In this document: positions 25,054 through 33,013 of the stretch, one piece after another | Position numbering within the stretch: position 1 is the stretch's first letter | Layout of the letters: every line of letters begins with the position of its first letter | DNA from: Akkermansia muciniphila | GTDB taxonomy: Bacteria > Verrucomicrobiota > Verrucomicrobiia > Limisphaerales > SXTU01 | Length of the DNA: 64,000 nucleotides | Reading direction: 5' to 3' | NCBI GenBank assembly: GCA_945874145.1 | Contig: CAMCFN010000010.1 | Coordinates: forward strand, 1-64,000 | Translations under genes and position numbers: made by a program | Notes under the pieces: generated by a model | What the model was told of the DNA's origin: nothing | Seen by the model: the letters and a program-made list of their open reading frames with translations, nothing else | Database searches by the model: none

Positions 25054-25956
25054 TTAGAACCGCGCGAGCTGTTCAAGCTCCTTCACGCGGGTATCAATCG
25101 CCTTCCGCGTCGCCTTCGTGGTGGCCACCACGCCAAAGCCTTCGCAGCAGAACGACGCCGTCACCGTGCCGTGGATGATGGCGCGGCGAAGGTTCTTCTC
25201 GACGTCGCCCTTCGTGCTGGCGAGGTAGCCGATCATGCCGCCGACGAACGAATCGCCCGCGCCCGTCGGGTCCACGACCTTCTTGAGCGGATAGGCGGGG
25301 GCGATGAAGAAGCCATTGGGGCCGGACAACACCGCGCCGTGGGAACCCTTCTTGATGATCACGTATTTGGGCCCGAGCTGGTGAATCTTCTTCATGGCGG
25401 TGAAGACATTGTCCTCCTTGGTGAGCTGGTGCGCCTCGCCCTCGTTCAGCACGAAGGCATCCACGCGCTTGAGCAGCTTGAGCAGGTCCGGCAGCATGAT
25501 GTTCATCCACAGATCCATCGTGTCCGCGATGACGAACTTGGGCCGGCTGAGCTGATCCACGACCGCGTGCTGGACGGGCGGGGAGATGTTAGCGAGCAGC
25601 ACGTAGGGCGTGGTCTCGTAATCACCGGGCAGCTTAGGCGACCAGTTCTCAATGACGCCGAGCACGGTGTTGAGCGTGCGGCGGTTGTTCATGTTCACCT
25701 CGTATTCGCCGGACCAGTGGAACGTCTGGCCGTCCTTCACCCGCTCAAGGCCCTTCATGCAGATGCCGTGCTTCGCGTAGAGCTTGATGTATTTGGCCGG
25801 GAAGTCGCCGCCCACCACGCCGAGCAGCTTGGTCGGCGCGAAGAAGCTCGCGGCGATGGCCGCGTGGCTGGCCGAGCCGCCGAGCAGGCGCGGATTCTCC
25901 GCCTTGGGAGTCTTGATGGAATCGAGGGCTGTGGTGCCGACTACGAGGACGCTCAT
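25054..25956 (-). CDS. PfkB-family sugar/nucleoside kinase
   Basis: A 300-residue ribokinase-superfamily protein. The N-terminal substrate lid (LLGGSASHAAIAASFFAP) and the C-terminal PTGAGDSFVGG motif with the catalytic aspartate (about residue 233) are intact. The substrate cannot be deduced; the sequence is near the group annotated as sugar kinase in Verrucomicrobia. It sits upstream of two DUF1080 genes on the same strand. Confidence 0.87.
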   Translation of the reverse strand: MSVLVVGTTALDSIKTPKAENPRLLGGSASHAAIAASFFAPTKLLGVVGGDFPAKYIKLYAKHGICMKGLERVKDGQTFHWSGEYEVNMNNRRTLNTVLGVIENWSPKLPGDYETTPYVLLANISPPVQHAVVDQLSRPKFVIADTMDLWMNIMLPDLLKLLKRVDAFVLNEGEAHQLTKEDNVFTAMKKIHQLGPKYVIIKKGSHGAVLSGPNGFFIAPAYPLKKVVDPTGAGDSFVGGMIGYLASTKGDVEKNLRRAIIHGTVTASFCCEGFGVVATTKATRKAIDTRVKELEQLARF

Positions 25957-26084
25957 GCAGTGTTGATAGGATGTCAGTTAGTTTGCGGAGCGAACGATAG
26001 AGAATAAACCACCGCGCGGCAAGGCACATGCAACCAGGCATATGCAACCTTGCGCCCTCCCCGGCCCTCTCCTTAAATCCCTGC

Positions 26085-26864
26085 GTGCCGACCAAAGTCA
26101 TCGCCGTGGCGAACCAGAAGGGTGGCGTGGGTAAGACCACCACCGCCGTCAACCTCGCCGCCTGCCTCGCCGCCCTCGGCCAGCGGGTGCTCCTCGTGGA
26201 CATCGACCCGCAGGCCAATGCCACCAGCGGCGTGGGCCTGCCCAAGACCGAGGGGGCCAGCAGCTATCGCGCGTTGCTGGGGGAAGGCACCCTCGCGGAC
26301 CACATCCTGCCCACCGCGTTCGAGCGCCTGGCCATCGTCCCCAGCGAAGTGGATTTGTGCGGCGCGGAGATCGAGCTGTCCCGGCTGGAGAACCACCTGC
26401 ACCGGCTCAAGCAGGCGCTTCAGCCCGTGCGTGACGCGGGCCAGCACGACCTCATCGTGATTGATTGCGCGCCGTCGCTGGGGATTCTCACGCTCAACGC
26501 CTTCGCCGCCGCGGACGCGCTGCTGGTGCCGCTCCAGTGCGAGTATTACGCGCTGGAAGGCATCTCGATGATCCACCGCGTGCTGGGGCAGGTGCGCGAC
26601 TCCGGGGTGAACCCGCACCTCGAACTGCTCGGAGTGGTGATGACGATGTTCGACGGCCGCACCCGGCTCTCGCAGCAGGTGCTCAGCGAGGTGCGCGAGC
26701 ACTTCGGCGACAAGGTGTTCGAGACGGTCATCCCGCGCACCACTCGCCTGGCGGAGGCGCCCAGCCACGGCCAGCCCATCATCCACTACGACAAATACAG
26801 CGCCGGGGCCGCCGCCTACGAGGTGCTGGCTCAGGAAGTCATGGAGCGGTTGAAGCTCAATTAG
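26085..26864 (+). CDS. parA: ParA/Soj-family ATPase (orphan)
   Basis: A 259-residue ParA ATPase. The deviant Walker A is AVANQKGGVGKTTTAVNLAA, the Walker B is VLLVDIDPQANATSG and the switch region is LIVIDCAPSLG. It would move or segregate DNA, or place a protein complex, through ATP-dependent binding to the nucleoid. I take GTG at 26085 because ParA proteins usually begin just before this motif; an upstream ATG at 26028 would add 19 residues. Unlike a chromosomal parAB locus, no parB follows: the next 380 bp hold only remnants. Confidence 0.88.
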   Translation: MPTKVIAVANQKGGVGKTTTAVNLAACLAALGQRVLLVDIDPQANATSGVGLPKTEGASSYRALLGEGTLADHILPTAFERLAIVPSEVDLCGAEIELSRLENHLHRLKQALQPVRDAGQHDLIVIDCAPSLGILTLNAFAAADALLVPLQCEYYALEGISMIHRVLGQVRDSGVNPHLELLGVVMTMFDGRTRLSQQVLSEVREHFGDKVFETVIPRTTRLAEAPSHGQPIIHYDKYSAGAAAYEVLAQEVMERLKLN

Positions 26865-27051
26865 GCCGGTGCCGGTTCCCGTTGGGAGCTTCCTTTAACG
26901 CGAGGCCGCAAGGGCGCGGAGAGACAGAGATTGGGAGCGACATCATATTTTGGCTGCCCCGCGCGTTGGGCTTGGCCAAGCATGCGAAAGTGCAAGTTTT
27001 CGTGGCGTCTCTGCGGCTTGGCATTAAATCCTCACGCACCGACTAAGGCTC

Positions 27052-27106
27052 ACAGTTCGTTCTCCTTGTCCTCGTAGCAGAACCGGCAAGCCTGGTCGTA
27101 ATCCGC
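27052..27106 (-). pseudogene. Remnant of a second DUF2007-like gene (C-terminus)
   Basis: The minus strand here reads ADYDQACRFCYEDKENEL then stop, nearly the last 18 residues of the intact DUF2007-like protein at 30182-30391 (ADYDRAYRLFYEDKENEL). The DNA matches at roughly 47 of 56 positions. Upstream, where the rest of the gene should be, homology is lost. The surrounding 26865-27243 stretch shows no intact gene. Confidence 0.6.
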
Positions 27107-27243
27107 TCCGCGCCCATCTCAAACTCGAAGGTCTCGGCTTCGGGTTGATCCGAAAACCTGCCTCCCCGACAAGACCGCCGCGGAGTTTTGGAAGGACTAC
27201 GACGCGGGGAAGCAGCAGGTCGGGCAGACGCGCTGCGACGTCG

Positions 27244-27672
27244 TCACGCCTTCCGATCCCAGCGGAACTTGCGATCCGCTTCGGCGATGGGCTGATCGTT
27301 GATGCTCGCATAGCGCTTCGCCATGTAGCCGTGCTCGTCGAACGCCCAGTTCTCGTTGCCGTGGCTGCGCCACCATTGGCCGGTGCTGTCTTGCCATTCG
27401 TATTCGAAACGCACGGCGATGCGGTTGCCGGTAAAAGCCCAGAGCGTCTTCTTCAACCGGTAGTCGTGCTCCTTCGCCCACTTGCGCGTGAGGAAGGCGA
27501 CGACCTCGGCGCGGCCGTTCAGGAAGACATCCCGATTGCGCCACTCGGTGTCGGAGGTGTAGGCGAGCGACACGCGCTCGGGATCGCGGCTGTTCCAGGC
27601 GTCCTCGGCCAGCTGGACTTTTTGCCTGGCGGTTTCTTCGGTGAAGGGCGGGAGCGGCGGGCGTGGGTTCAT
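27244..27672 (-). CDS. DUF1348/NTF2-like protein
   Basis: A 142-residue protein of the nuclear transport factor 2-like DUF1348 family, recognisable by [58 protein letters not shown] and DRKFRWDR. Members are small cone-shaped proteins, some acting as isomerases or binding proteins; no specific reaction is known here. It overlaps the upstream FMN-binding protein gene by 4 bp. Confidence 0.85.
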   Translation of the reverse strand: MNPRPPLPPFTEETARQKVQLAEDAWNSRDPERVSLAYTSDTEWRNRDVFLNGRAEVVAFLTRKWAKEHDYRLKKTLWAFTGNRIAVRFEYEWQDSTGQWWRSHGNENWAFDEHGYMAKRYASINDQPIAEADRKFRWDRKA

Positions 27673-28274
27673 GATGTTTGGCGTTTGAGTTGGGATTCGA
27701 GTTCGGCAATGCGGGCTTTGAGTGGAGCGACGGCGCTTTCGATTTCGGCGGACGTGAAACGTGGCGTGATGAACTTAGGGCAGTTCCAATCATACGCCAA
27801 AACATCGATCACAAAGATGCGTTCCACCTTGGCCGCATGGCCGCCCGGTGGTGCACTCTTCGCGACGAGTTCGGGATGCTCGCGTGCATCCAGCACCTTG
27901 GCGTGGCCGAGGATTTTCAGCCGTTCACGCGCCGGGTAGTCCATGAGGAAGAGGCTCACACGATCAATCAACGCGAGGCTGCCGACGCTGATCATCTGAC
28001 GGTTGCCGCCGTGGTCGGCGAACATGAGCTCGTCTGGCCCGGTGACGCGGAGGAAGCCCTTCGCACCGCCGCGATGCTGGAGATATGGCCAGCCGTTTTC
28101 CGTGATCGTGGCCATGTAGAACGAGTCGCGCTGCGCGATGAACTCCGCCTCGCCAGCGGTCAAAGCATCGCGCTCCGGCACGGTATCGTAAGCGGGGTAA
28201 GTGCGTCCGTAGTATTGACGCTGGGCCTCGAACACGGCAGGCGTGAGCACGGTGTGCATGAAGCGGTCGGCCAT
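27669..28274 (-). CDS. Pyridoxamine 5'-phosphate oxidase-like FMN-binding protein
   Basis: The 201-residue protein has the split-barrel core of PNPOx-like flavoproteins: [45 protein letters not shown] and [23 protein letters not shown]-terminal helix ([20 protein letters not shown]) may dimerise. Such proteins bind FMN or F420 and reduce small molecules. Start 28274 is the ATG before MADRF; a run of eight Gs lies just upstream. The longer frame to 28502 overlaps DUF5069 and is rejected. Confidence 0.82.
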   Translation of the reverse strand: MADRFMHTVLTPAVFEAQRQYYGRTYPAYDTVPERDALTAGEAEFIAQRDSFYMATITENGWPYLQHRGGAKGFLRVTGPDELMFADHGGNRQMISVGSLALIDRVSLFLMDYPARERLKILGHAKVLDAREHPELVAKSAPPGGHAAKVERIFVIDVLAYDWNCPKFITPRFTSAEIESAVAPLKARIAELESQLKRQTS

Positions 28275-28299
28275 GGTCGAGGGGGGGGATAGTTTGCAA

Positions 28300-28743
28300 T
28301 CAGGCGACGCCGCCAAAACTGACGTAGTCGTCGAGATCGAGGTAGTCAAACGTGCTGCGCAAATCATCACGCGCCGGATTGAGACGCTTGATCTGGTCGG
28401 TGAACCACTCGCGCATTTCGACGTCGTTGAAGGCGGCGGTTTCCGTCCAGCCGGACCACTGCTCGATTTCCAGCGCGGTGCGTTTGAGCGGGGCGTGCTC
28501 ATTGACCCAGAGCAGCATGGCCCAGTCAGCCGCGCCGGTTTTCACCTGCGCCAGCAGCGCGTTGGGCGCAAGGCCGGTGAAGCGGAAGAAGTGCCCGTCG
28601 TTCGGGTTGTTGTATTTGTATTCGCCCGCGGTGCCGGCGATGACGGCGCGCGCCTTGTCGAGCAGGCGTGGCAGGATGGTGTATCCGCCGAGGCGGACGC
28701 GCGGGCTGCGGGGCGGATGTTGGCTGAGGTTCGGTGCGTTCAC
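28300..28743 (-). CDS. DUF5069-domain protein
   Basis: A 147-residue protein of the DUF5069 family, found mainly in Verrucomicrobia and Planctomycetes. The signature is GGYTILPRLLDKARAVIAGTAGEYKYN near the N-terminus, followed by WAMLLWVNEHAPLKR and a C-terminal acidic tail (FDYLDLDDYVSFGG). Function is unknown. It lies 25 bp from the FMN-binding gene and may share its transcript; a LysR gene is divergent upstream. Confidence 0.82.
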   Translation of the reverse strand: MNAPNLSQHPPRSPRVRLGGYTILPRLLDKARAVIAGTAGEYKYNNPNDGHFFRFTGLAPNALLAQVKTGAADWAMLLWVNEHAPLKRTALEIEQWSGWTETAAFNDVEMREWFTDQIKRLNPARDDLRSTFDYLDLDDYVSFGGVA

Positions 28744-28802
28744 AGGGCACCACCCTGCGCGATGTGAGAAGATCCGGATAATGCCAGTTCGACATTGCGG
28801 TT

Positions 28803-29723
28803 ATGCCGAATGCACATAGCCTCAGCGTCATGGTCGACCGCATTCGCGCCCTGCTCACCGTGATCGAAGAAGGCAGCGTGAACCGCGCCGCCGTGCGGCT
28901 GCGGATCACCCAGCCCGCGCTCAGCCGTCAGATGCAGTCCTTGGAAGCCGAGATCGGCGGCAAACTGCTGGAGCGCCAGACGAGCGGCGTGAAGCCGACA
29001 GGACTCGGACACGCGATGGTCAAATCCATGCGCCCGCTCGCCGATGCCTACGACGCCGCGCTGGCCGAGTTGCGCCGACAGGCGCGCGGCGATCGCTCCG
29101 AGCTGCGCGTGGGCTATCTCATTTCCGCCGCGCAATCGGTGCTCACGCCCTCGCTGGCGCGGCTGCGCAAAACTCACCCTCAACTGAAACTCAAGCTGCA
29201 CGACCTCTCGCCACGCGAGCAGATCGACAAACTGCGCACAGGCGAGCTGGATGTCGCGCTCATCGGCCAGGAAGGCGCGCTCGCTGCACGTGAGTTTTAC
29301 AGCGCCAAGCTCGGTTCGCTCGGCGTGTGCGTGGCCGTCGCGGACAGCGATGAACTGGCTGCGCAAAAGAAACTCGCGCTCCGGGAGTTGAGGGGGCGCA
29401 GCTTCATCGGCATCGACGAAGATCAGATGCCGGGGCGCAATCAATGGATGTCGGCGCTAAGTAAAACAGCAGGCTTCAAGCCGCGCTTCGTCGTCATCGT
29501 CGATGGCATCACCAACGTGCTCTCGCTCGTCGCCTCGGAAAACGCCGTGACGCTGCTGCCCGCATATTTCCAGGAGTTCAGTCATCCGGGCGTGGTGTTC
29601 GTGCCGATCTCTGATGCCAGCGCGAAGTGGGATTTCATCGTGCTTTGGCAGCGCGGAAAGGTGCCCGCTAGCACGCGGGCGTTAGTGCACGAGCTCAAAG
29701 AATCCGCAGCTCGTTTTGCCTGA
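28803..29723 (+). CDS. LysR-family transcriptional regulator
   Basis: A 306-residue LTTR. The helix-turn-helix is at about residues 12-70 (NRAAVRLRITQPALSRQMQSLEAEIGGKLLER) and is followed by the two-lobed effector-binding domain (RSELRVGYLIS..., GELDVALIGQEG). It is divergent from DUF5069 and the two genes behind it with 59 bp between, so it plausibly controls them. Start 28803; an alternative ATG nine codons further in would keep the whole helix-turn-helix. Confidence 0.9.
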   Translation: MPNAHSLSVMVDRIRALLTVIEEGSVNRAAVRLRITQPALSRQMQSLEAEIGGKLLERQTSGVKPTGLGHAMVKSMRPLADAYDAALAELRRQARGDRSELRVGYLISAAQSVLTPSLARLRKTHPQLKLKLHDLSPREQIDKLRTGELDVALIGQEGALAAREFYSAKLGSLGVCVAVADSDELAAQKKLALRELRGRSFIGIDEDQMPGRNQWMSALSKTAGFKPRFVVIVDGITNVLSLVASENAVTLLPAYFQEFSHPGVVFVPISDASAKWDFIVLWQRGKVPASTRALVHELKESAARFA

Positions 29724-30153
29724 GTCACACGCCGCCGAGCAGAGCGATTCGCAGGCCGCCGCAGAATTGCTCCCACTGGTCGATGCGGAGTTTGCGCCGA
29801 CTCGCCGCGCACCAGATGTCGCAGGAGGCCGATCACCACACCTTCCAACCCACCGCGCTCGGCCACGAAGCATGGTTGCGGCTCGTAATCGACGACAGGC
29901 AGCACCAGTTCGGCATCGCGCCCATCTCTTCGCCGATGCCACCGAAGCCATGCGCGCATCCTCGCGGACCATGCGCGTGAACGCGACGTTGGATAAACTG
30001 GCCAGACTGGACGCGACGGAGGCGGAAGTGGTGAAGCGGCGACTATTCGTTAGCCTGAAGCAGGGCGAAATCGCCGGCGCGTTGGGCCTGTCGGAGAAGA
30101 CCGTCCAGCGCCACAGGGCGCACGCGAAGGCGTGCGCTTTACACGCGGGTTAG
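29724..30153 (+). pseudogene. Broken ECF sigma-70 factor gene (TIGR02999-like)
   Basis: Pieces of an ECF sigma factor occur in order in different frames. They are AAELLPLV then, after an extra T at 29791-29793, LRRLAAHQMSQEADHHTFQPTAL and HEAWLRLV, then HRAHLFADATEAMR, ILADHARERD in a third frame, and finally LARLDATEAEVVKRRLF and IAGALGLSEKTVQRH, the region 4 helix-turn-helix. At least three frameshifts and an internal deletion are needed to join them, so no functional protein can be made. It sits immediately behind the LysR gene. Confidence 0.75.
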
Positions 30154-30181
30154 GCCGCAGCCCGGCAAGGGGGAGCGGCTG

Positions 30182-30391
30182 CTACAACTCGTTCTCCTTG
30201 TCCTCGTAGAATAGCCGGTAAGCCCGGTCATAATCCGCCTCGGGCACGAGCACGTTCGCCTCGCGATTCAGGTCACCGTCGTCCGGCAGCGATGGGTCCA
30301 CGAACTCCTGCACCGCCGCGATGCCGTGCTTCTCCAGCATCATCACGAGCATCTCGGTGTTGATGACCGGGCCGGTGTAGAAGTGCTTCAT
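30182..30391 (-). CDS. DUF2007-like small protein
   Basis: A 69-residue protein with the layout of DUF2007 putative signal-transducing proteins: an N-terminal strand (KHFYTGPVINTEMLVMMLEKHGI), then VLVPEADYDRAYRLFYED. Family members resemble PII-like folds; their role is not established. The gene overlaps the glycerate kinase gene by 4 bp and probably shares its transcript. A decayed copy of its last 18 codons lies at 27052-27106. Confidence 0.75.
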   Translation of the reverse strand: MKHFYTGPVINTEMLVMMLEKHGIAAVQEFVDPSLPDDGDLNREANVLVPEADYDRAYRLFYEDKENEL

Positions 30392-31500
30392 GGCAGGTTG
30401 CTGGCGACCTGTTCTGCCAGCGTTGCCAGCCACTTCGCCGCCTCCGCCTTCGCCTGCTCGGGTGACGTGAGTTGCGTCAGACCGCTTGCGGATTGAAAGA
30501 GTTTCCGCAGCGCCGCCTCGTCCTGCACCACGCCGCCGAGGCCGAGACACGGCAGTTTGCGCGCGCGACAGCGCACGGCGATTTCGCCCGGGCCCTTGCC
30601 CATCAGGGACGAGCGGTCCAAGGAACCTTCGCCGGTGATAACCAAGTCCGCCGCGCGCAAATGCTCCTCCAGCTTCGCGTGTCGAGCGATGAGGGCAAAG
30701 CCCGGCTGCAACTTCGCGCCCGCAAACGCGCACAACCCGAAGCCCAGCCCGCCCGCCGCGCCCGTGCCCGGCAGGCCCGCGAGATCGCGGCCGAGCTGCG
30801 CCTTCACCGTGTTTGCCAGCTGGCGCAGCGCGCGTTCGGCGCTGGGGAATTCCTCCGGGCGCAGGCCCTTCTGCGGGCCATACACGCGTGAGCAGCCGCG
30901 CGCACCGAGCAGCTTGTTCTGCACGTCCACGGCGACGATGAGCTGCGGGAAGAGCTTGCGACGGCGAGGGGCGACCAAGCGGTGCAACTGTTGCAGGTGC
31001 GTCCAGCGGAACAGCTCTTCCTGACGCCCGTTGAAGAACTGCCAGCCCAAGCCGCGTGCCAACCCTGCCCCGCCGTCATTCGTCGCGCTGCCGCCGATGC
31101 CCACGAAACAGCGCCGCGCGCCTTTCTTCGCCGCCGCTTGCAACACGGCGGCCAGCCCCAAGGTGTCGAGCTGAAACGGGTGGAACTGCTTCGGCGGCAG
31201 CATCGCCAGCCCGATGATGTTCGCGGACTCGACGATGGCGGTCTTGGATTTCGCATCCCACCACCACACGCCTTCGAGCGGGCGATGCGCGGCGTCCACC
31301 GTGCGGACCTTCTGAAGTTTGGCTCCGAGCGCCGCGCTGAGGATCTCCCCGAAGCCGTCGCCGCCGTCGCTGATGGGCAGCAGCGTGAGGCGATCCGTGG
31401 GCCGGGCCTTGCACCAGCCGGCCGCGATGGCCTCGGCGGCAGCGTGAGCGGTGAGGGTGCCTTTGAACTTGTCCGGCGCAATCAGAACGCGAAGTGACAT
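30388..31500 (-). CDS. Glycerate kinase (GarK/GlxK family)
   Basis: The 370-residue protein has the class II glycerate kinase pattern: LIAPDKFKGTLTAHAAAEAI at the N-terminus, PISDGGDGFGEIL, GIGGSATNDGGAGLARGLGW and ITGEGSLDRSSLMGKGPGEIA near the C-terminus. It phosphorylates glycerate to 2-phosphoglycerate, feeding glycolysis from glyoxylate or serine routes. Length is typical. Operon partner is the DUF2007-like gene downstream. Confidence 0.93.
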   Translation of the reverse strand: MSLRVLIAPDKFKGTLTAHAAAEAIAAGWCKARPTDRLTLLPISDGGDGFGEILSAALGAKLQKVRTVDAAHRPLEGVWWWDAKSKTAIVESANIIGLAMLPPKQFHPFQLDTLGLAAVLQAAAKKGARRCFVGIGGSATNDGGAGLARGLGWQFFNGRQEELFRWTHLQQLHRLVAPRRRKLFPQLIVAVDVQNKLLGARGCSRVYGPQKGLRPEEFPSAERALRQLANTVKAQLGRDLAGLPGTGAAGGLGFGLCAFAGAKLQPGFALIARHAKLEEHLRAADLVITGEGSLDRSSLMGKGPGEIAVRCRARKLPCLGLGGVVQDEAALRKLFQSASGLTQLTSPEQAKAEAAKWLATLAEQVASNLP

Positions 31501-31570
31501 GGCGGCAGCTTAGTGGTGGAGGCGCGCGTTGTCAGCCGCGCTATGCAACTCGTCTAGGTAAGGCCTCAAG

Positions 31571-31599
31571 TTGACAACCAGCAGCTAGAGGCTTCTAGT
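31571..31599 (+). promoter_or_regulatory. Candidate sigma-70-type promoter for the DUF4412-like gene
   Basis: TTGACA at 31571-31576 matches the -35 consensus exactly; TCTAGT at 31594-31599, 17 bases on, matches four of six -10 positions. It lies 25 bp before the TTG start of the next gene. Verrucomicrobial promoters need not follow the E. coli consensus, so this is only a candidate. Confidence 0.35.
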
Positions 31600-31623
31600 G
31601 CCCAAAATTCAACCCAACACAAC

Positions 31624-32382
31624 TTGAAACCTCTCCGCCTCCTGTGCCTGTCCGCCCTACTCGTTCTGGGAAGTTCCACCGCCGTTGCTCAACTGGGCGG
31701 TGGTGGCCTGGGCAACCTGCCCGGCGCTGAATTCGGAGCCGTGTTGACCCGGTTCTTGGGTGAACACAGCGCCTTCACGGCGTCAGTTAATTTGGGCACC
31801 AAGAGTGAACAGGGTGCCATGGTGCTGGTTCCGGCCAAACTGACTTACCTCGGTGGGCAGGCTCGCTTTGAGATTGATGTCTCAAAAGTGGAGGGCGGCC
31901 GCATGTCGCCGCTGGTAGCCGAGCAAATCAAGGCGGTGGGCATGGCCGAAGTGGTGCTGATCACGCGTCCAGACAAGAAGCTTTCCTACATGCAATATCC
32001 GGGCCTCAAGGCTTACGCCGAAATCCCTTTGCGGGATGAGAACAATCCCGAGACCGCCAAGAAGTCGAAGGTGGAGAAAACCAAGCTGGGCGAGGAAACG
32101 CTGGCTGGTTACGCGTGTATCAAGCATCTGGTGGTGGTCACCGATGAGCAGGGGAAGACTTCCGAGGGCACCACCTGGAACGCCCGAGACCTCGGAGGAT
32201 TTCCGATCGTGATCGAGACTTCCCAGAAAGGTTCAAAAGTGACCCTCCTGTTCTCGGACGTTAAGTTCGGCAACCCGCCCAGCTCCGCGTTCGAGCCGGC
32301 GAAGGACTACCAGAAATACGACGACGTGAAGACGATGATGCGCGAGGCGATGATGAAGCTCCTGGGCGGCGTGCCCAAGTAA
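31624..32382 (+). CDS. Exported DUF4412-like protein
   Basis: A 252-residue protein with a signal peptide (residues 1-22, cleavage after STAVA). The mature part follows the DUF4412 pattern: a beta-rich body that measures as one domain, with YLGGQARFEIDVSK, KKLSYMQYPGLKAYAEI and ETSQKGSKVTLLFSDVKFG. DUF4412 proteins are periplasmic or outer-membrane associated with no assigned role. The start is TTG at 31624; no ATG precedes the signal peptide. A consensus-like promoter lies just upstream. Confidence 0.7.
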   Translation: MKPLRLLCLSALLVLGSSTAVAQLGGGGLGNLPGAEFGAVLTRFLGEHSAFTASVNLGTKSEQGAMVLVPAKLTYLGGQARFEIDVSKVEGGRMSPLVAEQIKAVGMAEVVLITRPDKKLSYMQYPGLKAYAEIPLRDENNPETAKKSKVEKTKLGEETLAGYACIKHLVVVTDEQGKTSEGTTWNARDLGGFPIVIETSQKGSKVTLLFSDVKFGNPPSSAFEPAKDYQKYDDVKTMMREAMMKLLGGVPK

Positions 32383-32588
32383 GGGTCCAGCCGGATGTTT
32401 CCGGCGCGATAAGCGGCAGGCGACTGGTGAGCCAAGAGCGGCGTTATTGGCCGGGTGGCCAGCACGAAGATTTGCATTCGCCAAGGTTTCGCCCTGCAAG
32501 GGCTGACTTGGTGCGGAGCCGCCGGAACAAAGACTTGTCAACCGAGGGAACCGTGGCACTTTACGCCCACGGAACTAACCTGACTGCC

Positions 32589-32927
32589 ATGAACAAACCC
32601 AAAATTGTAGCTTACCTGAAACCTTCCTGCGGCTGGAGCATGGGCGTGCGCGCCGTGATGAAGAAATACGATCTGCCCTTCGAGGATCGCGACATCATCA
32701 ACGACCCGGCCCAGCGCCAGGAAATGATCCAGAAGAGCGGCCAGATGCTCAGCCCCTGCGTTGAAATCGACGGACACATGCTCCCCGACATCAGCGGCGA
32801 AGAAGTGGAGGCCTACATGCTCGCCAACGGCCTGACCCAGCCGAACACCCGGCTGCCCGAAGCCCCAACCAACCAGCCGTGCGCCCACGAGATGCCGGCC
32901 GGTGCGCCGATGGCGTTCAAGCGCTGA
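32589..32927 (+). CDS. Monothiol-type glutaredoxin
   Basis: The 112-residue protein has the glutaredoxin fold order KIVAYLKPSCGWSMGV, then an EDRDI strand and helix, then a TVP-like element (MLSPCVEIDG) and the C-terminal DISGEEVEAYM. The active site reads CGWS rather than CxxC, so it is monothiol, a class tied to iron-sulfur cluster handling or glutathionylation. The tail (NQPCAHEMPAGAP) contains an extra Cys and His. The ATG at 32589 gives a standard length. A strong terminator follows. Confidence 0.85.
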   Translation: MNKPKIVAYLKPSCGWSMGVRAVMKKYDLPFEDRDIINDPAQRQEMIQKSGQMLSPCVEIDGHMLPDISGEEVEAYMLANGLTQPNTRLPEAPTNQPCAHEMPAGAPMAFKR

Positions 32928-32950
32928 GACAAACTCTCGACCCCCTCCCA

Positions 32951-32985
32951 GCCGCCGACCGCGAGATCGGCGGCCTTTTCTTTTT
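32951..32985 (+). terminator. Rho-independent terminator after the glutaredoxin gene
   Basis: GCCGCCGA (32951-32958) pairs perfectly with TCGGCGGC (32967-32974) over an 8-base loop, followed by CTTTTCTTTTT. It lies 23 bp after the glutaredoxin stop and before the convergent antiporter gene. Confidence 0.75.
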
Positions 32986-33013
32986 CATCTCCAACGCGAG
33001 GGAGGACAGCCGC

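Noticed and set aside
27145-27939. 264-codon plus-strand frame over the DUF1348 and FMN-binding genes
   Set aside because: Both minus-strand genes have family motifs and 4-bp coupling; the plus frame is their shadow.
28276-28283. Run of eight Gs as a phase-variation switch
   Set aside because: It lies just upstream of a start codon and not in a coding frame, and one homopolymer with no comparison strain is not enough evidence.
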